From Flavivirga algicola (GTDB lineage: Bacteria > Bacteroidota > Bacteroidia > Flavobacteriales > Flavobacteriaceae): a DNA stretch of 64,000 nucleotides. The position numbers and the translations under genes were made by a program. Of the stretch, positions 19,550-28,966 are shown piece by piece. The stretch is from contig NZ_JABBHF010000004.1 of the NCBI RefSeq assembly GCF_012910715.1, positions 405,697 through 469,696 of the forward strand, written 5' to 3'. Under the pieces are notes generated by a model, which had not been told where the DNA came from, did no database searches, and worked only from the letters and a program-made list of their open reading frames with translations. How positions within the stretch are numbered: position 1 is the stretch's first letter; each line of letters opens with the position of its first letter.

Positions 19550-19647
19550 AACTGTTCGATTTGATTGATGCTTGTTGTTTAAAACAAAATTAGTAGATTT
19601 ATGGATTGTTTCATTCGTCCAGAAATCATTTTTTAAATAGTCCAGTT

Positions 19648-21129
19648 ATGATTCCTTATAAAACCATTCTCAAAATAGATAGGGCTAGTAAGCAGCCCAT
19701 TTATATTCAGCTTACCAATCAGTTTATCAATTTAATTAAGGAGCGTACCCTGCCGCCACAGGCAAAATTACCTGGAACCAGAACATTGTCAGATTTAATA
19801 GGGTTACACAGAAAAACAGTGATAGCTTGTTATGAAGAGCTTATTTTACAAGGGTGGATAGAGAGCATTCCTAAAAAAGGAACTTTTGTTCATAAGGATA
19901 TTCCTTTGTTACAGCAGCAGGAATGGACTGAAAAAGTGATTGATAGGACTGATGATAAGACAGGCTTCTCATTTAATAAAAATCCTATTTTGAATCGAAA
20001 ATTTCCACAAGATTATACAGAGGATTACATGTATGTGAATGATGGTGTTTCTGATGAACGATTGGCGCCAATTAAAGAATTATCTATCATTTACAGAAAA
20101 ATAGCGAATAAGAAACATATGCTTAAATATATGAAGTATGGAACAACTTATGGCAATACGGAATTAAGAGAAACCTTAGTATGTTATTTGAATGAAACCA
20201 GAGGGTTAAATATTACCAAAGATAATATTCTTATAACTAGAGGGAGCCAGATGGGAATGTTCTTAACAGCTCAATTATTAGTTGATAATCAAGATTATAT
20301 AATAGTAGGGGAGACCAATTATAGCTCTGTAGACACCACCTTTGAATTTGCTAAAGGTAAATTGCTAAGAGTTAGGGTAGATGAAAACGGATTGAATACG
20401 AACGACATAGAAAAATTATGCAAAAAGTATGCTGTTAAAGCTGTTTATACGACGCCACATCACCACCATCCCACAACAGTGACGCTTTGTGCTAAAAGGA
20501 GAATCCATCTTTTAAATTTGGCCAAAACGTACCATTTTGCCATTCTTGAAGATGATTACGATTATGATTTCCATTATAATCATGCCCCCATTTTGCCTCT
20601 GGCAAGTCATGATACCTGTGGGAACGTTATTTATATAGGCTCCATTTGCAAAACGGTTGCACCTGTTTTTAGAGTGGGTTACTTAATCGCTTCGAAGGCT
20701 TTTGTAGATGAATGTGCAAAGTTGAGACGCTTTATCGATAGGCAAGGTGATGCTATTTTAGAATTGACTTTTTCTAATTTTATCAAAGATGGAAGCTTGG
20801 ACAGGCATATTAATAAAGTAGTTAGAATATATAAAGCGCGTCGAGATTTGTTTTGCAAGCTTCTCAAGGAAGAATTAAGTGAGTATTTATCTTTTGAAAT
20901 CCCCATGGGAGGTATGGCGCTTTGGGTAACCTTAAATAAAAATTATTCGTGGGATACGGTTACAGAAATAGCAAAACAGCAAAAGCTAATTATTTCAGAA
21001 TGGCAGCGTTATGATGTAGCGAATATAAAGCATAATGCTATAAGAATGGGGTTTTCATGTTATAATGAAACAGAGGCCAGAGAATTTGTTAAACGTTTTA
21101 AAAAAACGATGGTGCTTGTAGATGCTTAG
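19648..21129 (+). CDS. MocR-family transcriptional regulator (GntR HTH fused to aminotransferase domain)
   Basis: About 493 aa from the ATG at 19648; an upstream in-frame TTG at 19606 is less likely because the family begins just before the HTH. The GntR-type winged helix (residues about 10-75, QPIYIQLTNQFINL to GWIESIPKKGTFV) is followed by a fold-type-I aminotransferase domain with EDDYDYDFHY and the PLP-binding Lys in GSICKTVAP. MocR/PdxR regulators sense PLP and activate vitamin B6 or amino-acid genes. It is divergent from the PNPOx-like gene, its likely target. Confidence 0.9.
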   Translation: MIPYKTILKIDRASKQPIYIQLTNQFINLIKERTLPPQAKLPGTRTLSDLIGLHRKTVIACYEELILQGWIESIPKKGTFVHKDIPLLQQQEWTEKVIDRTDDKTGFSFNKNPILNRKFPQDYTEDYMYVNDGVSDERLAPIKELSIIYRKIANKKHMLKYMKYGTTYGNTELRETLVCYLNETRGLNITKDNILITRGSQMGMFLTAQLLVDNQDYIIVGETNYSSVDTTFEFAKGKLLRVRVDENGLNTNDIEKLCKKYAVKAVYTTPHHHHPTTVTLCAKRRIHLLNLAKTYHFAILEDDYDYDFHYNHAPILPLASHDTCGNVIYIGSICKTVAPVFRVGYLIASKAFVDECAKLRRFIDRQGDAILELTFSNFIKDGSLDRHINKVVRIYKARRDLFCKLLKEELSEYLSFEIPMGGMALWVTLNKNYSWDTVTEIAKQQKLIISEWQRYDVANIKHNAIRMGFSCYNETEAREFVKRFKKTMVLVDA

Positions 21130-21187
21130 GCTCTTGAATAAAATCCAGTGTCTCTTGATTAAAGTATTTCATCATAGGGAAATTAAA

Positions 21188-21214
21188 AAGCACCAACTTT
21201 AGAAGTTAGTGCTT
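21188..21214. terminator. bidirectional terminator hairpin
   Basis: A 12-bp stem with one mismatch (21188-21199 and 21203-21214) and a 3-nt loop lies between two convergent genes. The left flank has an A-run, which becomes a T-run for the minus-strand gene. Confidence 0.7.
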
Positions 21215-21230
21215 GCGATCAATAAATTAT

Positions 21231-21992
21231 TTATAATTTGGCTTCTCCAATAAAGAAATATAATTTTTTTAACGAAGCATCTCTTTTTGGAAATAAAGCT
21301 TTCATTCTTTTATCTGTCCCCATTTGTTGTAGCCCTTCCATAGAGTCAAAATAAAAACGATGTATCTCATCAGGCTTTTCTACACTTCCTTTTGATTGAA
21401 AAGGCGCGATAAAACGTTCGAAGTGTGTGCCGAATTCAGGCATAATTTCACAAACTTCATCATGATATTCTGTAAATTGCTGCACATATTTTTCACCTTC
21501 ATTAAAATAAATTAAAGCTACGCCATAGGTTTTAGTAGTGTCCCCTGTTTCTTTTTTGAATTCGAAATCTGTATTTCGACTTGTAAAAATGGATATGTCT
21601 TTTAGAGCTGGGAGCGCATATTCATTTCTAATTTTTATAAACGCTTCGTCCTCATTAAATTTATTAAAGACTTCTATGTTTGGGTAAGTGGCAAAATGGA
21701 TTTCGTCTGGCAATTCCATTTCACCTTCTGCCAGCATATTAGGTTTAATTATTCGTTCTATTTTCCCTCCGTATTGTTTAAGTATAGCTCCGCCCTTCCT
21801 TTTATATTCTTCAAAGCGTTCTTCTTCACCATCGTTTATGTACATTAAAGCTACATTTACTATTTCCTCATTTTTCGTTTCCATTTTGTCAGTATTTTTT
21901 GTGTTAATGTTTGATTTTTGTGCCTTTGAATTGCAGGAGAATAATAGAGATGCTCCCAAGACGACCTTCGTAAGTGTTTTTAAATATTTCAT
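21231..21992 (-). CDS. lipoprotein with two DUF1330-like domains
   Basis: 253 aa. The signal peptide ends in GASLLFSC (lipobox). Two related alpha-beta barrel units follow. The first (about 45-145) has ALMYINDGEEERFEEYKRK and LPDEIHFATYPNIEVFNKF. The second (about 155-250) has ALIYFNEGEKYVQQFTEY and KPDEIHRFYFDSMEGLQQM. The internal duplication is clear from the matching PDEIH motifs. DUF1330/ferredoxin-like barrels often bind small molecules, but no activity is known. It lies 9 bp after an SDR gene whose regulator is next upstream, so it probably belongs to the same stress-type unit. Confidence 0.78.
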   Translation of the reverse strand: MKYLKTLTKVVLGASLLFSCNSKAQKSNINTKNTDKMETKNEEIVNVALMYINDGEEERFEEYKRKGGAILKQYGGKIERIIKPNMLAEGEMELPDEIHFATYPNIEVFNKFNEDEAFIKIRNEYALPALKDISIFTSRNTDFEFKKETGDTTKTYGVALIYFNEGEKYVQQFTEYHDEVCEIMPEFGTHFERFIAPFQSKGSVEKPDEIHRFYFDSMEGLQQMGTDKRMKALFPKRDASLKKLYFFIGEAKL

Positions 21993-22001
21993 TTTTGTGG
22001 C

Positions 22002-22871
22002 TTAAATTAAATGGCCCATTTGAAGGTTATTCTTAATGTGATTTTCCTGAATTGGGCTTATGTTTTTGTTTAATTCGTTTGTTCCATAATCTATTCCCGT
22101 TACTTTTCGAATTGGTCTTTGTCCCTTTTCCATATGGAGAATTTCTAAAATCGAATCTGCAATATCTTGAGGGTTTGGTGCATCTTCGCTTTTAAAAAAT
22201 TCTCCAAAGTTTTGAAGCATTGCAGACGGAACCGTTTTCATATCTCCATAAGTATCTAATGTCAATGTATCCTCTTCCTTTGGGCCGCTGTGTAACAACC
22301 TTGTTGGAAAAGGGCCTGGTTCAATGATACTTACGTCTACTCCAAGGGGTTTTAATTCGTAGCTTAATGCTTCAGAGTAGGCTTCTAAAGCGAACTTGCT
22401 GGCACAATAAACTCCAAAATAAGGGAATACCAATCGTCCAGCTAATGAGGATATGTTGATAATAGTAGCATCTTTTGACTTTTTTAGCAAGGGAAGAAAT
22501 GTCTTGGAAGTTCGGATCACACCAAAGAAATTGGTATCGAATTGTTCTTGTACCTGTTCCAGGCTGTATGCTTCTGTGATACCGACATACATAATACCTG
22601 CATTGTTAATAAGAATATCAAGATTTCCTTCTTCTTTAATAATTCTTTCAGATAGCTCCTTAACAGAAACATCGTTCGTAATATCCAATTCTGCAACAGT
22701 AATGCTCAGGTTTTCTTTTATTGCGAGCTCCTCAAATTCCTTTTTCTTATTACTGTTTTTTCCATTGGAATCTCTCATTGTGGCCCAAACCTTATATCCG
22801 TTTCGAGCCAAGGTAAGTGTGGACAAATACCCAAAACCACTGCTTGAACCTGTAATAATTGCTTTTTTCAT
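22002..22871 (-). CDS. short-chain dehydrogenase/reductase
   Basis: About 289 aa from the ATG complement of 22869-22871, placed just before the Rossmann motif ITGSSSGFGYLST; the longer frame adds 11 residues without support. It is a classical SDR with LINNAGIMYVG (NNAG), the catalytic Ser in ISSLAGRLVFPYFG and YxxxK in YCASKFALEAYSEAL. The substrate is unknown. It lies 62 bp downstream of an AraC-type regulator on the same strand, a common pair in Bacteroidota in which the regulator induces the SDR. Confidence 0.9.
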   Translation of the reverse strand: MKKAIITGSSSGFGYLSTLTLARNGYKVWATMRDSNGKNSNKKKEFEELAIKENLSITVAELDITNDVSVKELSERIIKEEGNLDILINNAGIMYVGITEAYSLEQVQEQFDTNFFGVIRTSKTFLPLLKKSKDATIINISSLAGRLVFPYFGVYCASKFALEAYSEALSYELKPLGVDVSIIEPGPFPTRLLHSGPKEEDTLTLDTYGDMKTVPSAMLQNFGEFFKSEDAPNPQDIADSILEILHMEKGQRPIRKVTGIDYGTNELNKNISPIQENHIKNNLQMGHLI

Positions 22872-22932
22872 CTTTATAAACGTTTGTATTAATTGATAAT
22901 ACAAAGGTTAAAAGAAGCAAAAGGAAGGTGTT

Positions 22933-23796
22933 TTACGATTGGTTCAATGATTTGCCAAGATGGGTCATCTTGTATTTAGTAGGGGAAACGCCATATTTAA
23001 GCTTAAAAGTCTTAGAAAAGTGAGAGACATCTGTAAAACCGCAATCATAAGCAATATCTGTGGCTCTTAGGTTTGTTGAGCTTAGCAGTTCTATAGATTT
23101 TTCTAATTTTTTCTCTCTTAAAAAGGTAGCAGGGGACTTTTTGTATACCCTCTTGAATTCTCTTTTAAAGGTTGATAGACTTTGGTTGTTTAGCGTAGCC
23201 AGTTCTTCAAGCGTAATATTGGAATAATAATGAGCTTCAATAATTTCGCGAAAAGTATAAGAACTTGGATTGAATAGGTTGGACAGAATAGTTCGAATTG
23301 CAGGCGCATTATTTGTTTGATTTAAAAGCAGTATGATTTCTTTTAACTTCAAAATCAATATTTCTTCGTTAACCAAGCTGGGATTCTCAAAATAGAATAA
23401 GATGCCTTCGATATATTTTCGTATTAAAATATCACTGTGTAATTTTGACATTCCGATTTTCGAATCAACTTTTTCTTTTAGGAAGCCTGGGAGTTTATTT
23501 TCATAGATTTTTAATAAAATTTCTGGATAAAAATGAACCGCTAAAGCCTGATATGTATCTGAAGATTTAGACCTTAACATTTTGCTAGTGTAGTTACCGC
23601 ACTTCATTAATAAAGATTCTTCAGCTTCTATTCTTAATTTTTCAGTTTCTGATATGGATTCATACTCACCTTTTATGATGTATAAGAAGCAAGCTGCATT
23701 TGGCATGGGGTGTGGCTTTTTGAAAGGCGGTTTGAGAGTGATTGTCTCAAAAAGCATTTTGCCAAATAATTCTATGGATTTATAGTCGAGGATCAT
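22933..23796 (-). CDS. AraC-family transcriptional regulator
   Basis: 287 aa. An N-terminal cupin-like sensing domain (about 1-150) is followed by the AraC double helix-turn-helix (about 185-280) with LEELATLNNQSLSTFKREFK and the signature ATDIAYDCGFTDVSHFSKTF and KYGVSPTKYK. It is upstream of and co-oriented with the SDR and DUF1330 genes, which it probably controls. Confidence 0.9.
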   Translation of the reverse strand: MILDYKSIELFGKMLFETITLKPPFKKPHPMPNAACFLYIIKGEYESISETEKLRIEAEESLLMKCGNYTSKMLRSKSSDTYQALAVHFYPEILLKIYENKLPGFLKEKVDSKIGMSKLHSDILIRKYIEGILFYFENPSLVNEEILILKLKEIILLLNQTNNAPAIRTILSNLFNPSSYTFREIIEAHYYSNITLEELATLNNQSLSTFKREFKRVYKKSPATFLREKKLEKSIELLSSTNLRATDIAYDCGFTDVSHFSKTFKLKYGVSPTKYKMTHLGKSLNQS

Positions 23797-24016
23797 TTAC
23801 TTATTTAAACGAAAATATTCGTTAGAGGTTTATTTGACTTTTATAATGGGTTCAAAAAAATGTCAATTTGGGTCATCTTTTTTACTTGCGTACAGCGTTC
23901 ATGTTAAAGCGTGGAGTCCTATGGCTTTTTGCAGGAAAATGAGGGTAGCCAAAAGAGGATGGACTCTCAATTGAACATATAATCTAGCATTGTTTTATAC
24001 ATCTTAGATATGTGGT

Positions 24017-24931
24017 TTATTTCCTCTCATAAGTCAAAAACGAAAATTCATAATTATGGTTTTCATCTTTTGTATGAAAGGTATTGGCGGTTTCTTTCCA
24101 AGTAGAAGAGTCTATCTCAGGGAAGAAAGCATCTCCTTCAAAACTCTCGTGTACACGCGTTAATTCAATTTTGTCGGCTATAAGTAAAGCCTGTTTATAT
24201 ATTTCGCCACCACCAATAATAAAAGGTTGTGGGTCATTTTTGGAGACATTAATAGCGTCTTCTAAACTATTAACAACAATAACGCCTTCAGGCACTTGAT
24301 AATCGCTTTGTCTTGTAATTACAACATGCGTTCTGTTTGGTAATGGCTTCGGAAAACTTTCAAATGTTTTTCGCCCCATGATAATATAATGACCATTGGT
24401 AAGACTTTTAAAGCGTTTTAAATCGTCACTTAAATGCCAGATAAGTTTATTGTCTTTGCCAATCGCATTGTTTTCGGCTGCAGCGACTATGATAGTAAGT
24501 TCAGATGTTTTTTCTTTTTTGTTTAAAGTTTCGTTATAATGTTCGCTTTCTGCAATAATTGGTGCTTCTTTTTTAAGCTCATTTTTAAGCTTCTCTATTC
24601 TTATTTTCTGCAAAGTTACAAGTTTGTCCAATTGGTTTTTCTCCCAAGCTTTTCCCATAAACTTATGAGTAACGAACACATTAAATATGTGGTAAATTAA
24701 AAAGAAAAGCCAAATAAAAATGGCAAATAAAAACCATTCTTTTCCAAACAGCGTGAAATCCTTACCTATATCCAGAACCGTGTTGGCAAGAATTATAAAT
24801 ACAGAACCAATTAGGAAAAGAACAAAGTGCGCATATAAACGTTTTTTTTGTTTTATACGCTTTTGAGCATTTTGAATCAGCTCTAATTGTTCTTTATCTA
24901 TTTGAGGACTTTCTTTCTTTTTTCCAAACAT
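24017..24931 (-). CDS. folA: 2TM domain fused to dihydrofolate reductase
   Basis: 304 aa, about twice the usual DHFR length. Residues 1-125 form a 2TM-type domain with two membrane helices (about 32-52 and 65-88) and a Lys-rich cytosolic tail. Residues about 145-304 are a complete DHFR: LTIIVAAAENNAIGKDNKLIWHL, SDDLKRFKSLT, IMGRKTFESF, PLPNRTHVVITR and IIGGGEIYKQAL. The catalytic acid D of SDDLKRF and the NADPH-binding GGGEIY motif are intact. DHFR regenerates tetrahydrofolate, which thymidylate synthase (encoded 1.5 kb away) oxidises. The fusion would tether the enzyme to the inner membrane. Confidence 0.92.
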   Translation of the reverse strand: MFGKKKESPQIDKEQLELIQNAQKRIKQKKRLYAHFVLFLIGSVFIILANTVLDIGKDFTLFGKEWFLFAIFIWLFFLIYHIFNVFVTHKFMGKAWEKNQLDKLVTLQKIRIEKLKNELKKEAPIIAESEHYNETLNKKEKTSELTIIVAAAENNAIGKDNKLIWHLSDDLKRFKSLTNGHYIIMGRKTFESFPKPLPNRTHVVITRQSDYQVPEGVIVVNSLEDAINVSKNDPQPFIIGGGEIYKQALLIADKIELTRVHESFEGDAFFPEIDSSTWKETANTFHTKDENHNYEFSFLTYERK

Positions 24932-25211
24932 AAGTATCTAATAAGAGATGTAAAGTTATAATATTTTGTTGAATTTTTTATGGTTTAAGGTGAATTCGTT
25001 TTTGTTTTAAAACCACTGAAAACCAGGGATAAAAGAAAAACAGGCATTTGGCAATCTGATAAATATGGTATAGGTATTTTATATAGTTTAAATTATTGTA
25101 AAGTAATACTTATCAAATTGATAATTCTTTTTAGTATGTCAGATTTTATATAAATAAATGAGAAATTGTTTTATAAATTTACTGTATAAACAACACAAAA
25201 AAACTAGTATT

Positions 25212-25508
25212 ATGGCGATTACAAAACAATATTTAAAAAGTAAACCAGTTTGTAAGGTTACTTTTTCGGTACCTGCTAAAGAAGCGAATGAGGTAACTGT
25301 AGTTGGGACTTTCAACGAATGGGATACCAAATCAACAACACTTAAAAAACTTAAAAATGGTACTTTTAAAGGGACTGTAGATTTAGAAAAGAATAACTCG
25401 TATGAGTTTAGATATGTTGTTGATGGTACTTATGTTAATGACGAACAAGCAGATGCGTATACTTGGAATGCTTATGCAGATGCCGAAAACGGTGTATTAA
25501 ACGTTTAG
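25212..25508 (+). CDS. small isoamylase-N/CBM48-like (AMPK glycogen-binding-like) protein
   Basis: 98 aa from the ATG at 25212, chosen because the family starts with MAITKQYLKSKP-type sequence; the frame extends 18 codons upstream without homology. It contains a single early-set glycan-binding module: KVTFSVPAKEANEVTVVGTFNEWD, then YEFRYVVDGTYVNDEQADAY (written in two parts, each a known motif), with no catalytic domain. Such stand-alone modules are common in Flavobacteriia, probably cytoplasmic, with unknown partners. Confidence 0.85.
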   Translation: MAITKQYLKSKPVCKVTFSVPAKEANEVTVVGTFNEWDTKSTTLKKLKNGTFKGTVDLEKNNSYEFRYVVDGTYVNDEQADAYTWNAYADAENGVLNV

Positions 25509-25621
25509 TTAAATACCGTCTTAAAAAAAAGCTTTTAAAAATAAAATGTTATATCGAGTGCAGTCAAGAACTTTATAATCTCGACTGTTCTCGAATAAGC
25601 TTCTGGATGTTTTTAGCCTTT

Positions 25622-26446
25622 TTATATGGCTACGGCACCTTTTATGTGCGGATGCGGATCGTAATCTACCAACGTGAAATCATTAAAAGTAAAGTCAAAA
25701 ATATCTTTTATTTCTGGATTTAGAATCATTTTTGGGAGCGGTTTTGGCGCTCTGGATAATTGTAGCTCCAATTGATCATAATGATTACTGTAAATATGAG
25801 CATCTCCAAATGTATGGATAAACTCACCAGCTTCATAACCGCAAACTTGTGCCATCATCATGGTGAATAAAGCATAGGAGGCAATATTAAAAGGAACTCC
25901 TAGAAAAATATCTGCACTTCGTTGGTATAGTTGACACGAAAGTTTTCCATTGGCTACATAAAATTGAAAAAAAGCATGGCAAGGAGGCAATGCTGCTTTA
26001 CCATTAGCTACATTTTCATCAAACGATTTTGAAGTGTCTGGTAGTACAGATGGGTTCCATGCAGAAACAAGCATACGTCGGCTATTAGGATTGTTTTTTA
26101 AAGTATGAATAACTTCTTTAATTTGATCAATCTCATCGCTATTCCAGTTGCGCCACTGGTGTCCATAAACAGGTCCAAGATCACCATTGGCATCAGCCCA
26201 TTCATTCCAAATACGTACACCATTTTCTGTGAGATATTTTATATTGGTATCCCCTTTTAAAAACCAAAGTAATTCGTAAATAATAGATTTTAGGTGTAGT
26301 TTCTTAGTGGTAACCATTGGAAACCCTTCACTTAAATCAAATCGCATTTGGTATCCGAAAACACTTTTGGTACCAGTTCCGGTACGATCTCCTTTTTCAT
26401 TTCCGTTTTCTAAAACGTGTTTTACTAGGTCGTGATATTGTTGCAT
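25622..26446 (-). CDS. thyA: thymidylate synthase
   Basis: 274 aa from the ATG complement of 26444-26446; a GTG four codons earlier is possible but unneeded. It methylates dUMP to dTMP with methylene-tetrahydrofolate. Motifs: [17 protein letters not shown] near the N-terminus, [19 protein letters not shown], the catalytic Cys in [31 protein letters not shown] and [16 protein letters not shown]. The insertion pattern matches the short form. It lies in a nucleotide-metabolism neighbourhood with DHFR and a nucleoside transporter. Confidence 0.97.
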   Translation of the reverse strand: MQQYHDLVKHVLENGNEKGDRTGTGTKSVFGYQMRFDLSEGFPMVTTKKLHLKSIIYELLWFLKGDTNIKYLTENGVRIWNEWADANGDLGPVYGHQWRNWNSDEIDQIKEVIHTLKNNPNSRRMLVSAWNPSVLPDTSKSFDENVANGKAALPPCHAFFQFYVANGKLSCQLYQRSADIFLGVPFNIASYALFTMMMAQVCGYEAGEFIHTFGDAHIYSNHYDQLELQLSRAPKPLPKMILNPEIKDIFDFTFNDFTLVDYDPHPHIKGAVAI

Positions 26447-26449
26447 AAC

Positions 26450-26470
26450 ATTCCCCACGGAGGTGGGAAT
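26450..26470. repeat. short hairpin in the thyA leader (REP-like)
   Basis: ATTCCC(C)AC ... GTGGGAAT forms an 8-bp stem with one bulged C directly in front of the thyA start. It resembles the short GGAAT-type palindromes scattered in flavobacterial intergenic regions. It could influence translation. Confidence 0.5.
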
Positions 26471-26671
26471 CTCTTTAAATTGAACTTAAATTTTCTAGGT
26501 TTAAAAATAAAAAAAACTACTTAGCTTATTTATTTCATATCTTAATGATATTATAAAGTTATTAACCATTCTACGCTATTGCGAGTTTTGCTTTTTTACA
26601 AAATACTAGAGTAAGTTAATTTACAAAAAGATAATTACGATCGTCCCTTATTTATGCAAACAATATGTAGC

Positions 26672-28216
26672 TTACCCAATAATCATGCCCGCAATAGTAG
26701 CAGAAATTAAAGAAGCGATAGTGCCTCCAATTAAGGCCTTCATACCAAACTTAGATAAGGTTTTACGCTGACCAGGAGCCAGAGAGCCTATACCCCCAAT
26801 TTGAATACCTATAGAAGCAAAATTGGCAAAACCACAAAGCATATAAGTTGCCATAATTATAGACTTTTGGTAGTTAAGATGAACTATATTTGTAGCTTCT
26901 TTTAAGTCTCTTAGTTGTATATAGCCTATAAATTCACTAGCTGCTAATTTAATGCCCAATAGTTGTCCCATTAAAGCCATATCTTCTTTAGCGACGCCGA
27001 TAAGCCACATAAGAGGTGCAAACACATAGCCTAAAATTAGTTCAAGAGATAAGCTTTCATATGGCGTATTGTTAACCACCCATGTATTTATTGAAGACAC
27101 ATCACCAATCCATCCCAGAATGCCATTAAACATGGCAATAAAAGCAACAAACACAAGGAGCATAGCGCCAACATTAACAGCAAGTTTTAAGCCTTCGGTA
27201 GTACCATTGGCGATAGCATCTAAAAAATTAGCTCCAATTTTTTCTTGAGAAACTTTTACGTCTGTATTAATATCTTCTGTTTGTGGATACAGGATTTTGG
27301 AAATAACTATAGCTCCAGGAGCAGCCATAACAGATGCAGCTAAAAGGTGCTTTGCATAAAACAATCTGAGTTCTGGATCATTGCCTCCTAAAAAACCTAT
27401 ATACGCTGCCAATACGGCACCAGCTACGGTTGCCATACCTCCAATCATGACTAAAAGCATTTCAGATTTATTCATCTTTTCCAAATAAGCCTTTATTAAA
27501 AGAGGTGCTTCTGTTTGGCCTAAAAAGATGTTGCCTGCAACGCTCAAGCTTTCCGCCCCAGAAATTTTTAAGGCTTTAGAAAGCAACCAAGCCATGGCTT
27601 TTACTACTTTTTGAATGATGCCTAAATAAAATAAGACAGAGGTCAATGCAGAAAAAAATATGATGGTTGGCAATACTTGAAAAGCAAATATAAAGCCAAA
27701 GGTATCCATGTCTACAACTAAACCTTCAAACAAGAATTTACTGCCTGCTCTTGTAAATTCTAACACTTCAACAAAAAGGCCTCCAATAAATTCGAAAATG
27801 CCTTTAATGAATTCAACTTTCAAAACCCCAATAGCAATTAGTAATTGAAAAGCTAGACCAATCCCTACAATTTTCCAATTAATAGCTTTTCTATTACTAC
27901 TGAAAAGAAAGGCTAGAAAGATTAAAGAAAGCATGCCTAAAGCTCCTCTCCATAGACTATTAAATGAAAATCCCTGACTTGGAATAATGGTACTTACTGA
28001 AATATTCGTACTATTTTCGGTCGATACATTTTCAGTTTTAAGGTTAGTGCTATTGATGTTTAGAGTATCGGCAAAATTATTTGCAGTTGCTGTTTGTTGA
28101 ATGGTCGTTTCATTTTGAACGGAATCCAACTTTATAGTTTCATTTGCCTCTTGCGCTATAATGGATGACGTCAATAAGAAAAAAACAACGGCAATAAGCA
28201 AAGAAAACTGTTTCAT
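26672..28216 (-). CDS. CNT-family nucleoside transporter with N-terminal signal-peptide extension
   Basis: 514 aa, about 100 more than typical NupC. Residues 1-22 look like a cleavable signal peptide ending IIAQ, followed by a 60-residue Thr/Asn/Glu-rich linker. The CNT core then starts (about 88 onward) with NupC N-terminal, gate and C-terminal regions: FEFIGGLFVEVLEFTRAG, the LGQTEAPLLIKAYLEKM motif (QTEAP contacts nucleoside), GGMATVAGAVLAAYIGF and the C-terminal ANFASIGIQIGGIGSLAP. It imports nucleosides with a cation gradient, which fits its place 225 bp from thyA. Confidence 0.9.
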   Translation of the reverse strand: MKQFSLLIAVVFFLLTSSIIAQEANETIKLDSVQNETTIQQTATANNFADTLNINSTNLKTENVSTENSTNISVSTIIPSQGFSFNSLWRGALGMLSLIFLAFLFSSNRKAINWKIVGIGLAFQLLIAIGVLKVEFIKGIFEFIGGLFVEVLEFTRAGSKFLFEGLVVDMDTFGFIFAFQVLPTIIFFSALTSVLFYLGIIQKVVKAMAWLLSKALKISGAESLSVAGNIFLGQTEAPLLIKAYLEKMNKSEMLLVMIGGMATVAGAVLAAYIGFLGGNDPELRLFYAKHLLAASVMAAPGAIVISKILYPQTEDINTDVKVSQEKIGANFLDAIANGTTEGLKLAVNVGAMLLVFVAFIAMFNGILGWIGDVSSINTWVVNNTPYESLSLELILGYVFAPLMWLIGVAKEDMALMGQLLGIKLAASEFIGYIQLRDLKEATNIVHLNYQKSIIMATYMLCGFANFASIGIQIGGIGSLAPGQRKTLSKFGMKALIGGTIASLISATIAGMIIG

Positions 28217-28231
28217 ATTTAGAAGTAAATA

Positions 28232-28846
28232 TTATTCTCGTTTTGAGATTTCATCGCGAATATGCGCTGCTCTTTCATAATCTTCATTAGAAACAGCTTC
28301 TTCTAATAAGCTATTTAATTCTTCAAGTGTTTTTCCTTTAAGATTTTCGCGAGGTGTTTCAGGTTCTAATTCACTAGAAATCATGTCGTCTACCAAAATA
28401 CTGTCCTCATTTTCACCTTCTTCCTTCGGATTCACTTTTAAATATATTCCAGCTTTGTCAAGAATGTTTTTGTAAGTAAAAATAGGTGCATCAAAACGAA
28501 GTGCTAAAGCAATAGCATCACTGGTTCTAGCATCAATAATTTCTTCAATCTTATCACGTTCGCATATTAAACTAGAATAAAAAACGCCATCGACTAATTT
28601 ATGGATGATTACTTGTTTTACAACCACATCGAAACGATCAGCGAAATTTTTAAATAAATCGTGCGTTAATGGTCTGGGAGGTCTAATTTCTTTCTCCAAA
28701 GCTATGGCAATAGATTGTGCTTCAAAAGCACCAATAACGATTGGAAGTTTACGATCGCCATCTAATTCATTTAAAATCAATGCGTAAGCGCCGTTTTGGG
28801 TTTGGCTATAGGATATGCCTTTTATATTTAATCTTACTAAACTCAT
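28232..28846 (-). CDS. bifunctional nuclease (DUF151) domain protein with UVR motif
   Basis: 204 aa. The N-terminal 140 residues match the BFN/DUF151 fold (LPIVIGAFEAQSIAIALE, RPLTHDLF, DARTSDAIALALRF). The C-terminal 35 residues form a UVR motif (EELNSLLEEAVSNEDYERAA, HIRDEISKR) as in UvrB/UvrC and ClpC-like proteins. The family has reported RNase/DNase activity in plants; the bacterial role is not settled. It is 15 bp upstream of the nucleoside transporter gene and likely co-transcribed with it. Confidence 0.88.
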   Translation of the reverse strand: MSLVRLNIKGISYSQTQNGAYALILNELDGDRKLPIVIGAFEAQSIAIALEKEIRPPRPLTHDLFKNFADRFDVVVKQVIIHKLVDGVFYSSLICERDKIEEIIDARTSDAIALALRFDAPIFTYKNILDKAGIYLKVNPKEEGENEDSILVDDMISSELEPETPRENLKGKTLEELNSLLEEAVSNEDYERAAHIRDEISKRE

Positions 28847-28863
28847 AATTTATAAAAACGCAA

Positions 28864-28937
28864 AGAACTGTTTAAATTAGGACTTTACCAACTGACTAAG
28901 ACAGAATTAAGTATTTAGTGCTAATTTAAGCAGTTCT
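28864..28937 (-). terminator. 17-bp stem hairpin between etfA and the nuclease gene
   Basis: Arms 28864-28880 and 28921-28937 pair over 17 bp with a single G-T pair and a 40-nt loop. On the minus strand the second arm is followed by T-rich sequence (TTCTTTGCGTTTTTAT). It is placed to end the etfBA transcript. Confidence 0.6.
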
Positions 28938-28966
28938 ATACGACTATACAATTTATAAAAAATTAT

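Noticed and set aside
19606..19647. TTG start of the MocR gene
   Set aside because: An ATG at 19648 matches the family N-terminus; the TTG adds 14 unrelated residues close to the divergent start.
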